This document shows, piece by piece, positions 1 through 7,094 of a DNA stretch of 14,263 nucleotides. The stretch is from assembly GCA_024641465.1 (NCBI GenBank), contig JAHEDB010000016.1, positions 1 through 14,263 on the forward strand, given 5' to 3'. Positions within the stretch are counted from its first letter, which is position 1. Each line of letters opens with the position of its first letter. The stretch is from Chromatiales bacterium. Its GTDB lineage: Bacteria; Pseudomonadota; Gammaproteobacteria; UBA6429; Thiohalophilaceae. A program made the position numbers and the translations under genes. The notes under the pieces are model-generated. The model saw only the letters and a program-made list of their open reading frames with translations, was not told the DNA's origin and made no database searches.

Positions 1-218
1 ACCCCCTCACCGGTACGGAGTTTCGCCTGTTACGTTACCTGTTACTCAATCCTGGCAAGGTGTTGTCGAAATCACAGCTGATGGAACATGTGTATGATCT
101 CGACTCTGACAAGGACAGCAATGTCATCGAGGTCTATATCCGCCGCCTGCGGCAACTGATCGGCAGTGAGCATATCGAAACCCGGCGTGGTCAGGGTTAT
201 GTATTCAGGGACAACTGA
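1..218 (+). CDS. OmpR/PhoB-family response regulator, C-terminal DNA-binding domain (partial)
   Basis: Only the last 71 codons are in the window; the receiver domain lies off the left edge. The visible part is a winged-helix output domain: TGTEFRLLRYLLLNPGKV, then SKSQLMEHVY, then the recognition-helix region NVIEVYIRRLRQLIG, ending in the wing hairpin ETRRGQGYVF. This is the usual arrangement of OmpR/PhoB regulators, closest in flavour to PhoP, PmrA and QseB. The stop codon TGA (216-218) overlaps the ATG of the sensor kinase (218-220), so the two are translationally coupled and almost certainly a cognate pair. It would bind tandem direct repeats as a phosphorylated dimer. The regulon cannot be read from here. 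The pairing with a PhoQ-like kinase favours a PhoP-like regulator over PhoB, but the missing receiver domain leaves the exact subfamily open. Confidence 0.93.
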   Translation, partial: PLTGTEFRLLRYLLLNPGKVLSKSQLMEHVYDLDSDKDSNVIEVYIRRLRQLIGSEHIETRRGQGYVFRDN

Positions 219-1564
219 TGCAATCCTTACAGGCTAAACTCGGTAGTGGTCTTATTCTCAGCCTCATCGCGGTGTTCACCGGGCTATGGTTGTTGATCAG
301 TTTTAATATCCGGCAACTGGCCGAGGAATATATCGCCTCACGCCTGCGCCATGATGCGGAGATGCTACTCAACACAGCACAGGTCGATAATGCCGGCCGT
401 CTCAGCCTGAATGTGGCAAACATCAGTCCGGTCTATAACCAGCCGCTTTCCGGGCACTATTATCGTATCCAGTCCAATAAACAGACCTTCACATCACGCT
501 CCCTGTGGGACCAGCAATTGGATATTACCCTGCTGCCCAGTGGCGCGCAGACCCGCAGTCATCAGCCGGGACCCAACCGACAACAGTTACTGGTGGTCAA
601 CAGCGGCTTTACCAAACAAGGCCAACGCTTACACATCAGTGTCGCCGAAGATCTCAATCCCATCCTGGCTGACATCCGACAATTCCAGTATCGTTTTGCG
701 GTCGGTACAGGCGTGGTGTTATTGCTACTGGTGTTGTTACAGATCTTCATCCTCAGGCAAAGTCTGCAATCTCTGACGCGCATCCGCCGTGATTTACAGG
801 CCCTGCAACAGGGTGAGACCCGACAACTCAATACCGATACAGCGCAGGAATTGCGTCCCCTGATTAACGAGATCAATCATCTGCTTGGCATCCTGGATCA
901 ACGCCTACGCCGTTCGCGTGATGCCCTCAGCGATCTGTCGCATACCCTCAAGAAACCCATTACCGTCATACAGCAGGTCATCGATCAACACCGTAACAGC
1001 CTTGACAAAGAACTGCACGATATCCTGGCCGGGCAAATCACTGATATCAACCAGCTCACTGATCGCATTCTCAAACGCGCCCGCCTGGCAGGTCAGGCCC
1101 ACAGCGGGGCGCGTTTCACTTTTGACTCGGACCTGCCCGCGCTGCTCAGGACACTGGACATGATGTATCGCGACAAGACCATCAATACCAAACTCAGCAT
1201 ACCCAACAACAGTGACTGCCCGGTGGACCGCGAAGACATGCTGGAACTGCTGGGTAACATCCTCGATAACGCTTATAAATGGGCGCGGCAACAGGTCAGG
1301 CTCAACATCACATCGAACGGAAATCTCGATCTGTGCATTGAAGACGATGGGCCCGGTGTGGATAGTGCGCAGTTGGCCCAACTTGAAAAACGCGGGGTGC
1401 GTCTGGATGAAGCTATCCACGGCTACGGTTTTGGTCTGGCCATTGCCGCGGATATCGTTCGGGAATATCAGGGTCAGATGAATTTTTCTCGCTCACTTGA
1501 GCTGGGAGGTTTCAAGGTGGAAATTAGACTGCCATTAAAAAACCCTCAGACAACCGGGGTGTGA
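218..1564 (+). CDS. PhoQ-like membrane sensor histidine kinase
   Basis: This 448-residue inner-membrane sensor kinase autophosphorylates and passes the phosphate to the response regulator encoded just upstream. Order of parts: membrane segment about 9-29, periplasmic sensor about 30-159, second membrane segment about 160-180 (rich in V and L), HAMP-like linker about 180-232, and a dimerisation/phosphoacceptor helix with SHTLKKPITVIQ, where His242 is the likely phosphorylated residue. The ATPase domain follows, with N box ELLGNILDNAYKW (343-355), G1 box EDDGPG (375-380) and G2 box HGYGFGLAIA (401-410). The HTLKKP form of the H box resembles PhoQ (HSLKTP) rather than the common HELRTP. The ATG at 218 follows AGGG at 207-210 with 7 bases between. 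The last 19 bp overlap the 3' end of amrS on the other strand. The ligand cannot be inferred; this is not PhoR, which has a PAS domain and a different H box. Confidence 0.92.
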   Translation: MQSLQAKLGSGLILSLIAVFTGLWLLISFNIRQLAEEYIASRLRHDAEMLLNTAQVDNAGRLSLNVANISPVYNQPLSGHYYRIQSNKQTFTSRSLWDQQLDITLLPSGAQTRSHQPGPNRQQLLVVNSGFTKQGQRLHISVAEDLNPILADIRQFQYRFAVGTGVVLLLLVLLQIFILRQSLQSLTRIRRDLQALQQGETRQLNTDTAQELRPLINEINHLLGILDQRLRRSRDALSDLSHTLKKPITVIQQVIDQHRNSLDKELHDILAGQITDINQLTDRILKRARLAGQAHSGARFTFDSDLPALLRTLDMMYRDKTINTKLSIPNNSDCPVDREDMLELLGNILDNAYKWARQQVRLNITSNGNLDLCIEDDGPGVDSAQLAQLEKRGVRLDEAIHGYGFGLAIAADIVREYQGQMNFSRSLELGGFKVEIRLPLKNPQTTGV

Positions 1565-2652
1565 TGCAGACGCACCGGTAATCGCTTCGCCCCCCAATCA
1601 CCCGGCGGTCCATCAAACACACCGGCACAGGCCGTGCCGCATTTTTTGCAATGTCCAGCATCCGTCAGATTCCATTCTGACAATATATACCAGTCCCGAC
1701 CAATCAGCGTCGTGCCGCATTGATGGCAATAGGTACTACCGCCCGTCTTGTCGTGAATATTGCCGGTGTAGACATAACGCAGGCCGTTTTCCATCGCAAT
1801 GCGTCGCGCCCGGTCGAGAGTGGCGGGTGGTGTGGCGGGGATATCCCGCATCTTGTAATCGGGGTGAAAGGCGGAGAAGTGCAAGGGTACATCGGGGCCA
1901 AGTTTATCGTGTACCCACTGACTGAGTTCATACAGCTCCCGGTCGGAATCGTTATGACCGGGGATCAGCAGCGTGGTGATCTCGAGCCAGACATTCGTCT
2001 CGTGCTTTATATACATCAGTGTATCGAGCACCGGTTGCAGATGGCCGCCGGTGAGCTTGTGATAGAAGTCTTCGGTAAAGGACTTCAGATCGACATTGGC
2101 CGCATCCATGTATTGATAGAACTCGGCGCGGGGTTCGGGACAGACATAACCGGCGGTGACGGCGACGGATTTGATATCGAGTTCGCGACAGGCCTTGGCC
2201 ACGTCGATGGCATACTCGTGGAAGATCACCGGGTCGTTATAGGTATAGGCGACACTGCGGCAACCGTGTTGTTTCGCCGCCCTGGCGATCATCTCAGGTG
2301 TGGCCTGATCCGCCAGGGTATCGAATTCACGGGACTTGCTGATGTCCCAGTTCTGGCAATACTTGCAGGCCAGGTTACAACCGGCCGTACCGAAGGAAAA
2401 TATCGGCGTACCGGGCAGAAAATGATTGAGGGGTTTCTTCTCTATCGGGTCAACACAAAAACCACTGGAGCGGCCATAGGTGGTCAGCACCATGGTCTCA
2501 CCAATGCGTCCTCGCACAAAACACAGGCCGCGTTGTCCATCGTGTAGTTTGCAAAAGCGCGGGCAGAGGTCACACTGGATGCGATCCTTATCCAGTTTAT
2601 GCCAGTACCGGACGGGTTGGCTGGTCGCGGGGTCGATGGGAAAGTCAGTCAT
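1546..2652 (-). CDS. amrS: AmmeMemoRadiSam system radical SAM enzyme
   Basis: This 368-residue cytoplasmic radical SAM protein has the [4Fe-4S]-binding motif C92-x3-C96-x2-C99 in GCNLACKYCQNWDIS. It belongs to the AmrS type, once annotated as a pyruvate-formate-lyase-activating-enzyme homologue (PflX). Distinctive marks are an N-terminal cysteine cluster (C27, C30, C34, C44), the segment TYGRSSGFCVDPIEKKPLNHF before the radical SAM core, and a C-terminal double zinc-ribbon-like cluster (C309, C312, C335, C338). Family members usually occur with AMMECR1- and Memo-domain proteins; neither is in the window. The substrate is not established to my knowledge. The ATG at 2652 has no clear Shine-Dalgarno sequence. 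It overlaps the stop of a possible 30-codon leader ORF. A Pho-type promoter lies about 140 bases upstream, suggesting phosphate-starvation control. The 3' end overlaps the sensor kinase gene by 19 bp in convergent orientation. Confidence 0.9.
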   Translation of the reverse strand: MTDFPIDPATSQPVRYWHKLDKDRIQCDLCPRFCKLHDGQRGLCFVRGRIGETMVLTTYGRSSGFCVDPIEKKPLNHFLPGTPIFSFGTAGCNLACKYCQNWDISKSREFDTLADQATPEMIARAAKQHGCRSVAYTYNDPVIFHEYAIDVAKACRELDIKSVAVTAGYVCPEPRAEFYQYMDAANVDLKSFTEDFYHKLTGGHLQPVLDTLMYIKHETNVWLEITTLLIPGHNDSDRELYELSQWVHDKLGPDVPLHFSAFHPDYKMRDIPATPPATLDRARRIAMENGLRYVYTGNIHDKTGGSTYCHQCGTTLIGRDWYILSEWNLTDAGHCKKCGTACAGVFDGPPGDWGAKRLPVRLHHTPVV

Positions 2653-2741
2653 GGCGATACCGTGAGGTTAGGACATACTATGTTAATAGGATGTCCGGCT
2701 GCACATTTCAATGCTTCAGGTAGAGCTATAAGCCTGAACAT
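2649..2741 (-). CDS. Possible 30-residue leader peptide ORF upstream of amrS
   Basis: An ATG-started ORF of 30 codons runs from 2741 to a TGA at 2651-2649. It begins MFRLIALPEALKC and ends NLTVSP. The TGA overlaps the amrS ATG as ATGA, the classical geometry for translational coupling, and amrS itself lacks a visible ribosome-binding site. Against it, the ORF has only a weak purine stretch (GTGAG) immediately before its ATG, and an ORF this short can occur by chance. It lies between the predicted Pho-type promoter and amrS, so it would be transcribed. I see no known family. Confidence 0.2.
   Translation of the reverse strand: MFRLIALPEALKCAAGHPINIVCPNLTVSP
2671..2696. repeat. 26-bp interrupted dyad before amrS
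   Basis: GGACAT (2671-2676) pairs with ATGTCC (2691-2696), and inside it CTA (2678-2680) pairs with TAG (2687-2689) across one mismatch, leaving a 6-base loop. In the amrS transcript this hairpin would sit about 18 bases upstream of the start codon. It could be a leader structure affecting translation or a protein operator. It has no T-run, so it is not an intrinsic terminator. Confidence 0.45.
2715..2738. repeat. 24-bp interrupted dyad in the amrS leader
   Basis: TTCAGG (2715-2720) and CCTGAA (2733-2738) form a perfect 6-bp stem around a 12-base centre that contains AGCT. It lies between the Pho-type promoter and the nearer dyad at 2671-2696, so the amrS leader could carry two hairpins in series. 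The role is unknown. Confidence 0.35.
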
Positions 2742-2796
2742 CTCACGCACAGATAGCCATGATCTGTATCATGTTAAGGTATTTGACTTCCGTCCG

Positions 2797-2830
2797 ATAT
2801 TACAGCCTGGATATGACAGTTATATGAAAT
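2797..2830 (-). promoter_or_regulatory. Pho box and -10 element directed at amrS
   Basis: Read on the minus strand, ATTTCAT (2830-2824), ATAA (2823-2820) and CTGTCAT (2819-2813) form two 7-bp units at an 11-bp period, the spacing of PhoB-binding boxes. The second unit is a perfect consensus half; the first differs at two bases. Exactly 10 bases further on is TAATAT (2802-2797), the place where Pho promoters such as E. coli phoA and pstS carry their -10. Transcription would start near 2790 and run into amrS. The match is direct sequence evidence; control by PhoB is inferred. Confidence 0.6.
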
Positions 2831-2906
2831 GAATCCATCGCTGTTGATACGAAGGCTAAACATATAAATACTTAACTTCACCATTAACCTTATCCCTATG
2901 CCGAGG

Positions 2907-2934
2907 ACAGTATAAATAACGGTATAAATAGTTT
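2907..2934 (+). promoter_or_regulatory. 12-bp tandem repeat upstream of ppx, related to the RHH operator
   Basis: ACAGTATAAATA (2907-2918) is followed directly by ACGGTATAAATA (2919-2930), identical at 11 of 12 positions. A shorter relative, ACATATAAATA, lies at 2860-2870. The second copy with its flank (ACGGTATAAATAGTTT, 2919-2934) matches 14 of 16 bases of the half-site ACGGTATAAACAGTAT in the 40-bp palindrome before the RHH regulator gene. Tandem boxes of this kind are typical RHH targets. The ppx ATG is only 13 bases beyond the match, so a bound protein should block expression. Alternatively these are simply A/T-rich -10-like sequences. Confidence 0.5.
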
Positions 2935-2947
2935 AAAATCGCCGCCG

Positions 2948-4456
2948 ATGAAATTACCCTTTGAAAAATCCCCCCCCGAAGCCGTCGCGGCCATTGATCT
3001 GGGCTCTAACAGTTTTCATATGATTGTTGCCCGACTACAGGACAGGCAACTCACAAAACTGGATCAACTGCGTGAAATGGTTCGTCTCGGCGCGGGGCTG
3101 GATGAGGAAAAAAATATCAGCGAAGAGGTCATGCAACGCGCTCTGGAGTGTCTTGCCCGCTTTGCTCAACGGCTCAACCACATGCCCAGAGGCAGTGTAC
3201 GCATCATCGGCACCCGTACCCTGCGTATTGCCAACAATACCGAGCAATTCCTGCAACGTGCCGAGGATATCCTCAATCGGCCGATCGAGATCGTCTCCGG
3301 GATAGAAGAGGCACGCTTGATCTATCTGGGCGTCGCCCATGGCATGGACCACGATCCGCCACGGCAACGACTGGTGATCGATATCGGTGGCGGCAGCACC
3401 GAACTGATCATCGGTGAGTCCTATACCCCTAAAAAACTGGAAAGTCTCGGGCTGGGCTGTGTCAGCATGAGCCAGCGCTATTTTGCCGATGGCCTGATCA
3501 ACCGCAAGGCCACACGCAGCACCCTGCTCTCGGTGTTGCAAAGGGTCGAACCCTACGAGAACCGTTTTAATCACGGCAACTGGGAAGAGGCCATCGGCGC
3601 ATCGGGTACGATCAAGACCGTGGGCCGTATCCTCAACAACCTGGGCTGGTGTAATGGCGAGATCACCCATGAAGCGCTGAACCGGCTCATCGATCTGATG
3701 ATCGAGCAGGGTGACATAACAAAACTCGATATGCCCGGCCTCAGCCCTGATCGGGCCGGCGTCTTTCCCGGTGGGCTGATGGTACTGTTTGGGCTGTTCG
3801 AGGGGCTGGGCATCAAGTCCATGAAGGTTTCCGACAGTGCGTTACGGGAAGGCATTCTGTATGACATGGCCGGCCGGATTCGCCATGAGGATGTGCGTAC
3901 CCAGAGTGTGCGGCAACTGGCAGAACGATTTAGTGTGGATAGCAAACAGGCCGAACTGGTCAAGGCGAGCGTGCTGTATCTGACCCTGCAAGTGGCGGAT
4001 GAATGGAAGCTGGAACAGGAAGACGCGCAATTTCTGGAATGGGCCGCCTTGATTCACGAGATCGGACTCGGTATCGCCCATAGCCAGCATCACAAACACG
4101 GTGCCTATATCGCCGAGTATGCCGACCTGGCCGGCTTCTCCCGTCAGGAGCAACAGTTGCTGGCATTATTGATCCGTAGTCATCGCGGTAAGTTTCCGGT
4201 CAACCCGATCAAAAATCATGATGGAAAAAAATTTCGGCCCCTGCTGCGGCTGGCGATTTTATTGCGCCTGGCGGTGATCCTGCATCGTAGTCGCGGACCG
4301 CTGGTGATCCCGGAGATAAGGCTGACGCCGGAGAAAAACTCACTCGGTCTGGAATTCCCGTCCGGCTGGCTGGATAGCCATCCCCTGACCCAGGCTGATT
4401 TGCAAAATGAGAGTGAGCTTCTTAAGGCAGTCGAGTTTGATTTAACCATCGGTTAA
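2948..4456 (+). CDS. ppx: Exopolyphosphatase (Ppx/GppA family)
   Basis: This 502-residue cytoplasmic enzyme releases phosphate from the ends of polyphosphate chains and may also act on pppGpp. It has the ASKHA ATPase fold of the Ppx/GppA family: first phosphate loop AAIDLGSNSFHMIV (about 14-27), EMVRLGAGLD (43-52), the catalytic segment GIEEAR with the general-base Glu near 120-121, second phosphate loop IDIGGGSTE (144-152) and GASGT (217-221). A C-terminal HD-like helical domain (about 315-502) includes ALIHEIGLGIAHSQHHKHG. The length matches E. coli Ppx (about 513) and is nearer Ppx than the shorter one-module actinobacterial forms. No good Shine-Dalgarno sequence precedes the ATG. ppk is convergent, not in an operon with it as in enteric bacteria. 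The stop codon TAA is part of the TTAA bordering the repeat element that follows. GppA is the main alternative, but the ppk neighbour favours Ppx. Confidence 0.93.
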   Translation: MKLPFEKSPPEAVAAIDLGSNSFHMIVARLQDRQLTKLDQLREMVRLGAGLDEEKNISEEVMQRALECLARFAQRLNHMPRGSVRIIGTRTLRIANNTEQFLQRAEDILNRPIEIVSGIEEARLIYLGVAHGMDHDPPRQRLVIDIGGGSTELIIGESYTPKKLESLGLGCVSMSQRYFADGLINRKATRSTLLSVLQRVEPYENRFNHGNWEEAIGASGTIKTVGRILNNLGWCNGEITHEALNRLIDLMIEQGDITKLDMPGLSPDRAGVFPGGLMVLFGLFEGLGIKSMKVSDSALREGILYDMAGRIRHEDVRTQSVRQLAERFSVDSKQAELVKASVLYLTLQVADEWKLEQEDAQFLEWAALIHEIGLGIAHSQHHKHGAYIAEYADLAGFSRQEQQLLALLIRSHRGKFPVNPIKNHDGKKFRPLLRLAILLRLAVILHRSRGPLVIPEIRLTPEKNSLGLEFPSGWLDSHPLTQADLQNESELLKAVEFDLTIG

Positions 4457-4652
4457 AGGCGCCTCAAAAAATTCAATCAAGCAGATGATGGCAAGGCAAA
4501 AACAAGCGAAAAAGCGCAGTTTTGTACAGGTTGTGCTTATTTTGCGAAGCCCAGGGAGGGGTGGGTGCGATTTACATGGAGTAAATGAGCAGTTTGAGCT
4601 TGTTTTTAACGCAGCCAGCACTGCCGTGGTGAGTTTTTAGAGACGCCCTTAA
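4453..4652. mobile_element. MITE-like inverted repeat element between ppx and ppk
   Basis: A 192-bp body (4457-4648) is flanked on both sides by TTAA (4453-4456 and 4649-4652), which could be a target duplication. Its ends are imperfect inverted repeats: AGGCGCCTCAAAAAATTC on the left, and on the right, read in reverse complement, GGGCGTCTCTAAAAACTC. The similarity continues inward for about 50 bases per side, including AAAAACAAGC (left) against GCTTGTTTTT (right). The centre has a further hairpin, ATTTAC-atgga-GTAAAT. It has no coding capacity and lacks GC skew or codon structure. It resembles intergenic repeats I recall from other gammaproteobacteria, but that is from memory. Its strong folding could end transcription from both convergent genes. 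Confidence 0.65.
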
Positions 4653-4656
4653 ACAA

Positions 4657-6924
4657 TCAGCAGTTTTCGGCCAGCGATGCGAGTAAGGCCGACTGGGCGG
4701 AATGGCAGGATTCCACATCCTCCGGGTGAATATCGGCGTCAATGTTTTTTCGATAACAACGCTGATGGCAGAGTTCACTGGCCGATTGATATGTACCATC
4801 TTCCCGCAACAGCCAGGCCTGACAGTTGTCATGCAGATAATACTCCAGTTCACTAATAATCCGTTCACGCAGTTCTTTGGTCTCGATCGGAAAGGCCACT
4901 TCAACGCGTTTGAAGAAATTCCTGTCCATCCAGTCCGCGCTGGAACACCAGATTTCCGGCTTACCGTCATTATAAAAATAGAATACCCGGGTATGTTCCA
5001 GAAACCGTCCGATGATGGAGCGTACGCGGATATTTTCCGAAACCCCCTCCACCCCGGGTCGAAGACAACACACACCACGCACGATCAGATCGATCCTGAC
5101 CCCGGCCATCGAGGCGCGATACAGCCAGCGGATACTTTCAGGCTCAGTGAGTGAATTGAGTTTGATAATAATCCTTGCCTCTCGCCCCGCCTGGGCGTTA
5201 GCAATTTCCCTGCTAATATTTTCTTCCATCGACTTATGCAGGGTGAAGGGTGATTTGCGAATCTTAGTGATGCGGGTGAAATTACCCAGGCTGGTGAGTT
5301 GCAGGAACACCTGGTGAATATCTTCACCGATAACCTTGTCACAGGTGAATAAACCGTAATCGGTGTACAGGCGGGATGTGCGGGGATGGTAATTACCCGT
5401 CCCCAGATGCACGTAGCGGCGCAGACGTTTGCCCTCACGCCGCACCACCATACTCATCTTGGCGTGGGTCTTGTAACCGACCACGCCATAGACCAGATGT
5501 GCCCCAGCCTCCTGCAGGCGATTGGCCAGAGCAATATTGGCCTCCTCGTCGAAGCGGGCACGCAACTCAACCACCACCATGACCTCCTTACCCGCCCGAG
5601 CGGCCTCGACCAGGGCATTGACGATGGCGGAATCAGGGCCGGTGCGATACAGGGTTTGCTTGATTGCAATAACGTTTGGATCCGCCGCAGCCTGTTTGAG
5701 AAAGTCGATCACCGGCAAAAAAGACTCAAAGGGGTGGTGCAGCAGGATATCGCCAGAACGGATCGCCGCGAAAATATCCGGTTGGGTTTTCAGTACGGCA
5801 GGGATCCCGGAGGTGAACGAAGGATATTTCAGATCAGGCCGGTCCACCAGATCACACACCGCCATCAGGCGGTTAAGATTGACCGGGCCATTAACCTGAT
5901 ACAGCACATCCTCCTGCAGGCTAAATTTCTTTAATAAGTAATTTGTCAGATTCATCGGGCAATCATGTGCCGTCTCGAGTCGCACCGTGGCACCATAGCG
6001 GCGTGAGGCCAGCTCACCCTCGACAGCGCGTAACAGGTCATCGATCTCCTCCTCATCCACATACAGTTCACTGTTGCGTGTGACCCGAAACTGGTAACAA
6101 CCGGTTACCGTCATGCCGGGAAAGAGTTCATCGACATAGGCGTGGATGGCCGAGGACAGGAACACGAAATCATGCGGGCCGTTATCGCCTTCCCCCGGCG
6201 GTAGTTGGATCACCCTCGGCAGCGCACGGGGCGCCTGCACGATGGCATAACCACCCTTACGGCCAAAGGCATCCTTGCCCTTGAGGGAGATGATAAAATT
6301 CAGGCTCTTGTTCTGGATCCGCGGGAATGGATGAGAATGATCCAGACCCAGCGGGCTCAATACCGACAACAGATCTTCTTCAAAAAAATTGTGCAGCCAG
6401 CATTCCTGTTGTTCTGTCCATTCGCCACGTTTGATGAAACGGATATTTTCCATTTGCAGGGCGGGAATCAACTCATCATTCAGGACCCGGTATTGCAAAT
6501 CGACGAGTTCATGCGCCTTGCAGCTGATCGCTTTGAGAATTTCCTGCGGTCCCATGTTGTCAGGCCCGGCCTGGACGGAACCGCTTTCAAATTTTTGAAT
6601 ATGACTCGCCACCCGCACTTCGAAAAACTCGTCCATATTGGTCGACGATATGCAAAGGAAGCGTAAGCGTTCCAGGAGAGGAGTATTGCAATCACGGGCC
6701 TGTTCCAGCACACGGCGATTGAATTCAAGCAGGCTTAATTCACGATTAAAATACAGGTCGGCCTGTTTGAGATCAATCTCACTGACCTGAGTGAGTGACT
6801 CATCTGCCAGCTGATTGCAGGAATTATCGATTGGCTTCACATAGTGATGTATAGCTATTTCGCTTCGTTCCCTTGTCCGTCTGGCAACAGGGACATCAAT
6901 TAGATCTGGCATATCGGATGGCAT
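4657..6924 (-). CDS. ppk: Polyphosphate kinase 1
   Basis: Ppk1 reversibly transfers the terminal phosphate of ATP to growing polyphosphate. Numbering from the far TTG at 6951 (764 codons), the N domain begins with LYFNRELSLLEFNRRVLEQA (66-85) and LRFLCISSTNMDEFFEVRVA; the head domain has HPFPRIQNKSLNF; the two phospholipase-D-like catalytic domains contain the autophosphorylated His496 in GYKTHAKMSMV and the second conserved His653 in FLEHTRVFYF. RTGPDSAIVNALVEAARAGK and HLGTGNYHPRTSRLYTDYG are strongly conserved Ppk1 segments. I place the start at ATG 6924 (755 residues) rather than TTG 6951 (9 codons longer); neither has a clear ribosome-binding site. Either way there is an N-terminal extension of about 50 poorly conserved residues, also seen in pseudomonads. 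A three-unit Pho box lies upstream. The gene is convergent with ppx, with a MITE-like repeat between. Confidence 0.95.
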   Translation of the reverse strand: MPSDMPDLIDVPVARRTRERSEIAIHHYVKPIDNSCNQLADESLTQVSEIDLKQADLYFNRELSLLEFNRRVLEQARDCNTPLLERLRFLCISSTNMDEFFEVRVASHIQKFESGSVQAGPDNMGPQEILKAISCKAHELVDLQYRVLNDELIPALQMENIRFIKRGEWTEQQECWLHNFFEEDLLSVLSPLGLDHSHPFPRIQNKSLNFIISLKGKDAFGRKGGYAIVQAPRALPRVIQLPPGEGDNGPHDFVFLSSAIHAYVDELFPGMTVTGCYQFRVTRNSELYVDEEEIDDLLRAVEGELASRRYGATVRLETAHDCPMNLTNYLLKKFSLQEDVLYQVNGPVNLNRLMAVCDLVDRPDLKYPSFTSGIPAVLKTQPDIFAAIRSGDILLHHPFESFLPVIDFLKQAAADPNVIAIKQTLYRTGPDSAIVNALVEAARAGKEVMVVVELRARFDEEANIALANRLQEAGAHLVYGVVGYKTHAKMSMVVRREGKRLRRYVHLGTGNYHPRTSRLYTDYGLFTCDKVIGEDIHQVFLQLTSLGNFTRITKIRKSPFTLHKSMEENISREIANAQAGREARIIIKLNSLTEPESIRWLYRASMAGVRIDLIVRGVCCLRPGVEGVSENIRVRSIIGRFLEHTRVFYFYNDGKPEIWCSSADWMDRNFFKRVEVAFPIETKELRERIISELEYYLHDNCQAWLLREDGTYQSASELCHQRCYRKNIDADIHPEDVESCHSAQSALLASLAENC

Positions 6925-6985
6925 AACTGAAGGCAATCGCTCTATATTCAAAGCAACAGCTTAACATGCAACTAATAACGAAATT

Positions 6986-7014
6986 ATGACACTTACATGA
7001 CAGTTTTATGATAC
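6986..7014 (-). promoter_or_regulatory. Three-unit Pho box upstream of ppk
   Basis: On the minus strand three 7-bp units sit at an exact 11-bp period: GTATCAT (7014-7008), AAAA, CTGTCAT (7003-6997), GTAA, GTGTCAT (6992-6986). The middle unit is a perfect consensus half and each neighbour keeps the TCAT core. A -10-like TATTAG follows at 6977-6972, 8 bases on, slightly closer than the usual 10. This places ppk under PhoB, as known for ppk in several gammaproteobacteria. PhoB binding here is inferred from the match. Confidence 0.8.
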
Positions 7015-7094
7015 AAGTTAATAGTGGTCATCGTCGCTGATTTAATGCGTAAATTTATATAAAGTTAAACCAATCAATCCGCTGGCTATCAAAT

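Noticed and set aside
1720..2547. Plus-strand ORF of 275 codons opposite amrS
   Set aside because: It is a shadow of the strongly conserved amrS frame, with a Gly/Ile/Val/Asp-rich composition typical of antisense frames and no recognisable domain.
1546..2652. Pyruvate formate-lyase activating enzyme
   Set aside because: Although the CxxxCxxC motif is shared, the extra N-terminal and C-terminal cysteine clusters and length fit AmrS, and no formate-lyase gene is nearby.
2802..2819. CTGTCAT and CTGTAAT as an alternative Pho box on the minus strand
   Set aside because: These two units are 14 bp apart, not 11, so they cannot form a canonical box. The unit ATTTCAT on the other side has the right period, and the CTGTAAT region supplies the -10 instead.
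2844..2870. TTGATA with TATAAATA as a ppx promoter
   Set aside because: The spacing is 13-15 bp, too short for a normal sigma-70 promoter, so I did not annotate it.
5386..5934. Plus-strand ORF of 182 codons opposite ppk
   Set aside because: It lies wholly within the conserved Ppk1 catalytic region on the other strand and shows no family motif.
6925..6951. TTG start for ppk, nine codons upstream
   Set aside because: It has no ribosome-binding site and would leave a leader of only about 14 bases after the predicted Pho promoter; ATG 6924 is the simpler choice, though the TTG cannot be excluded.
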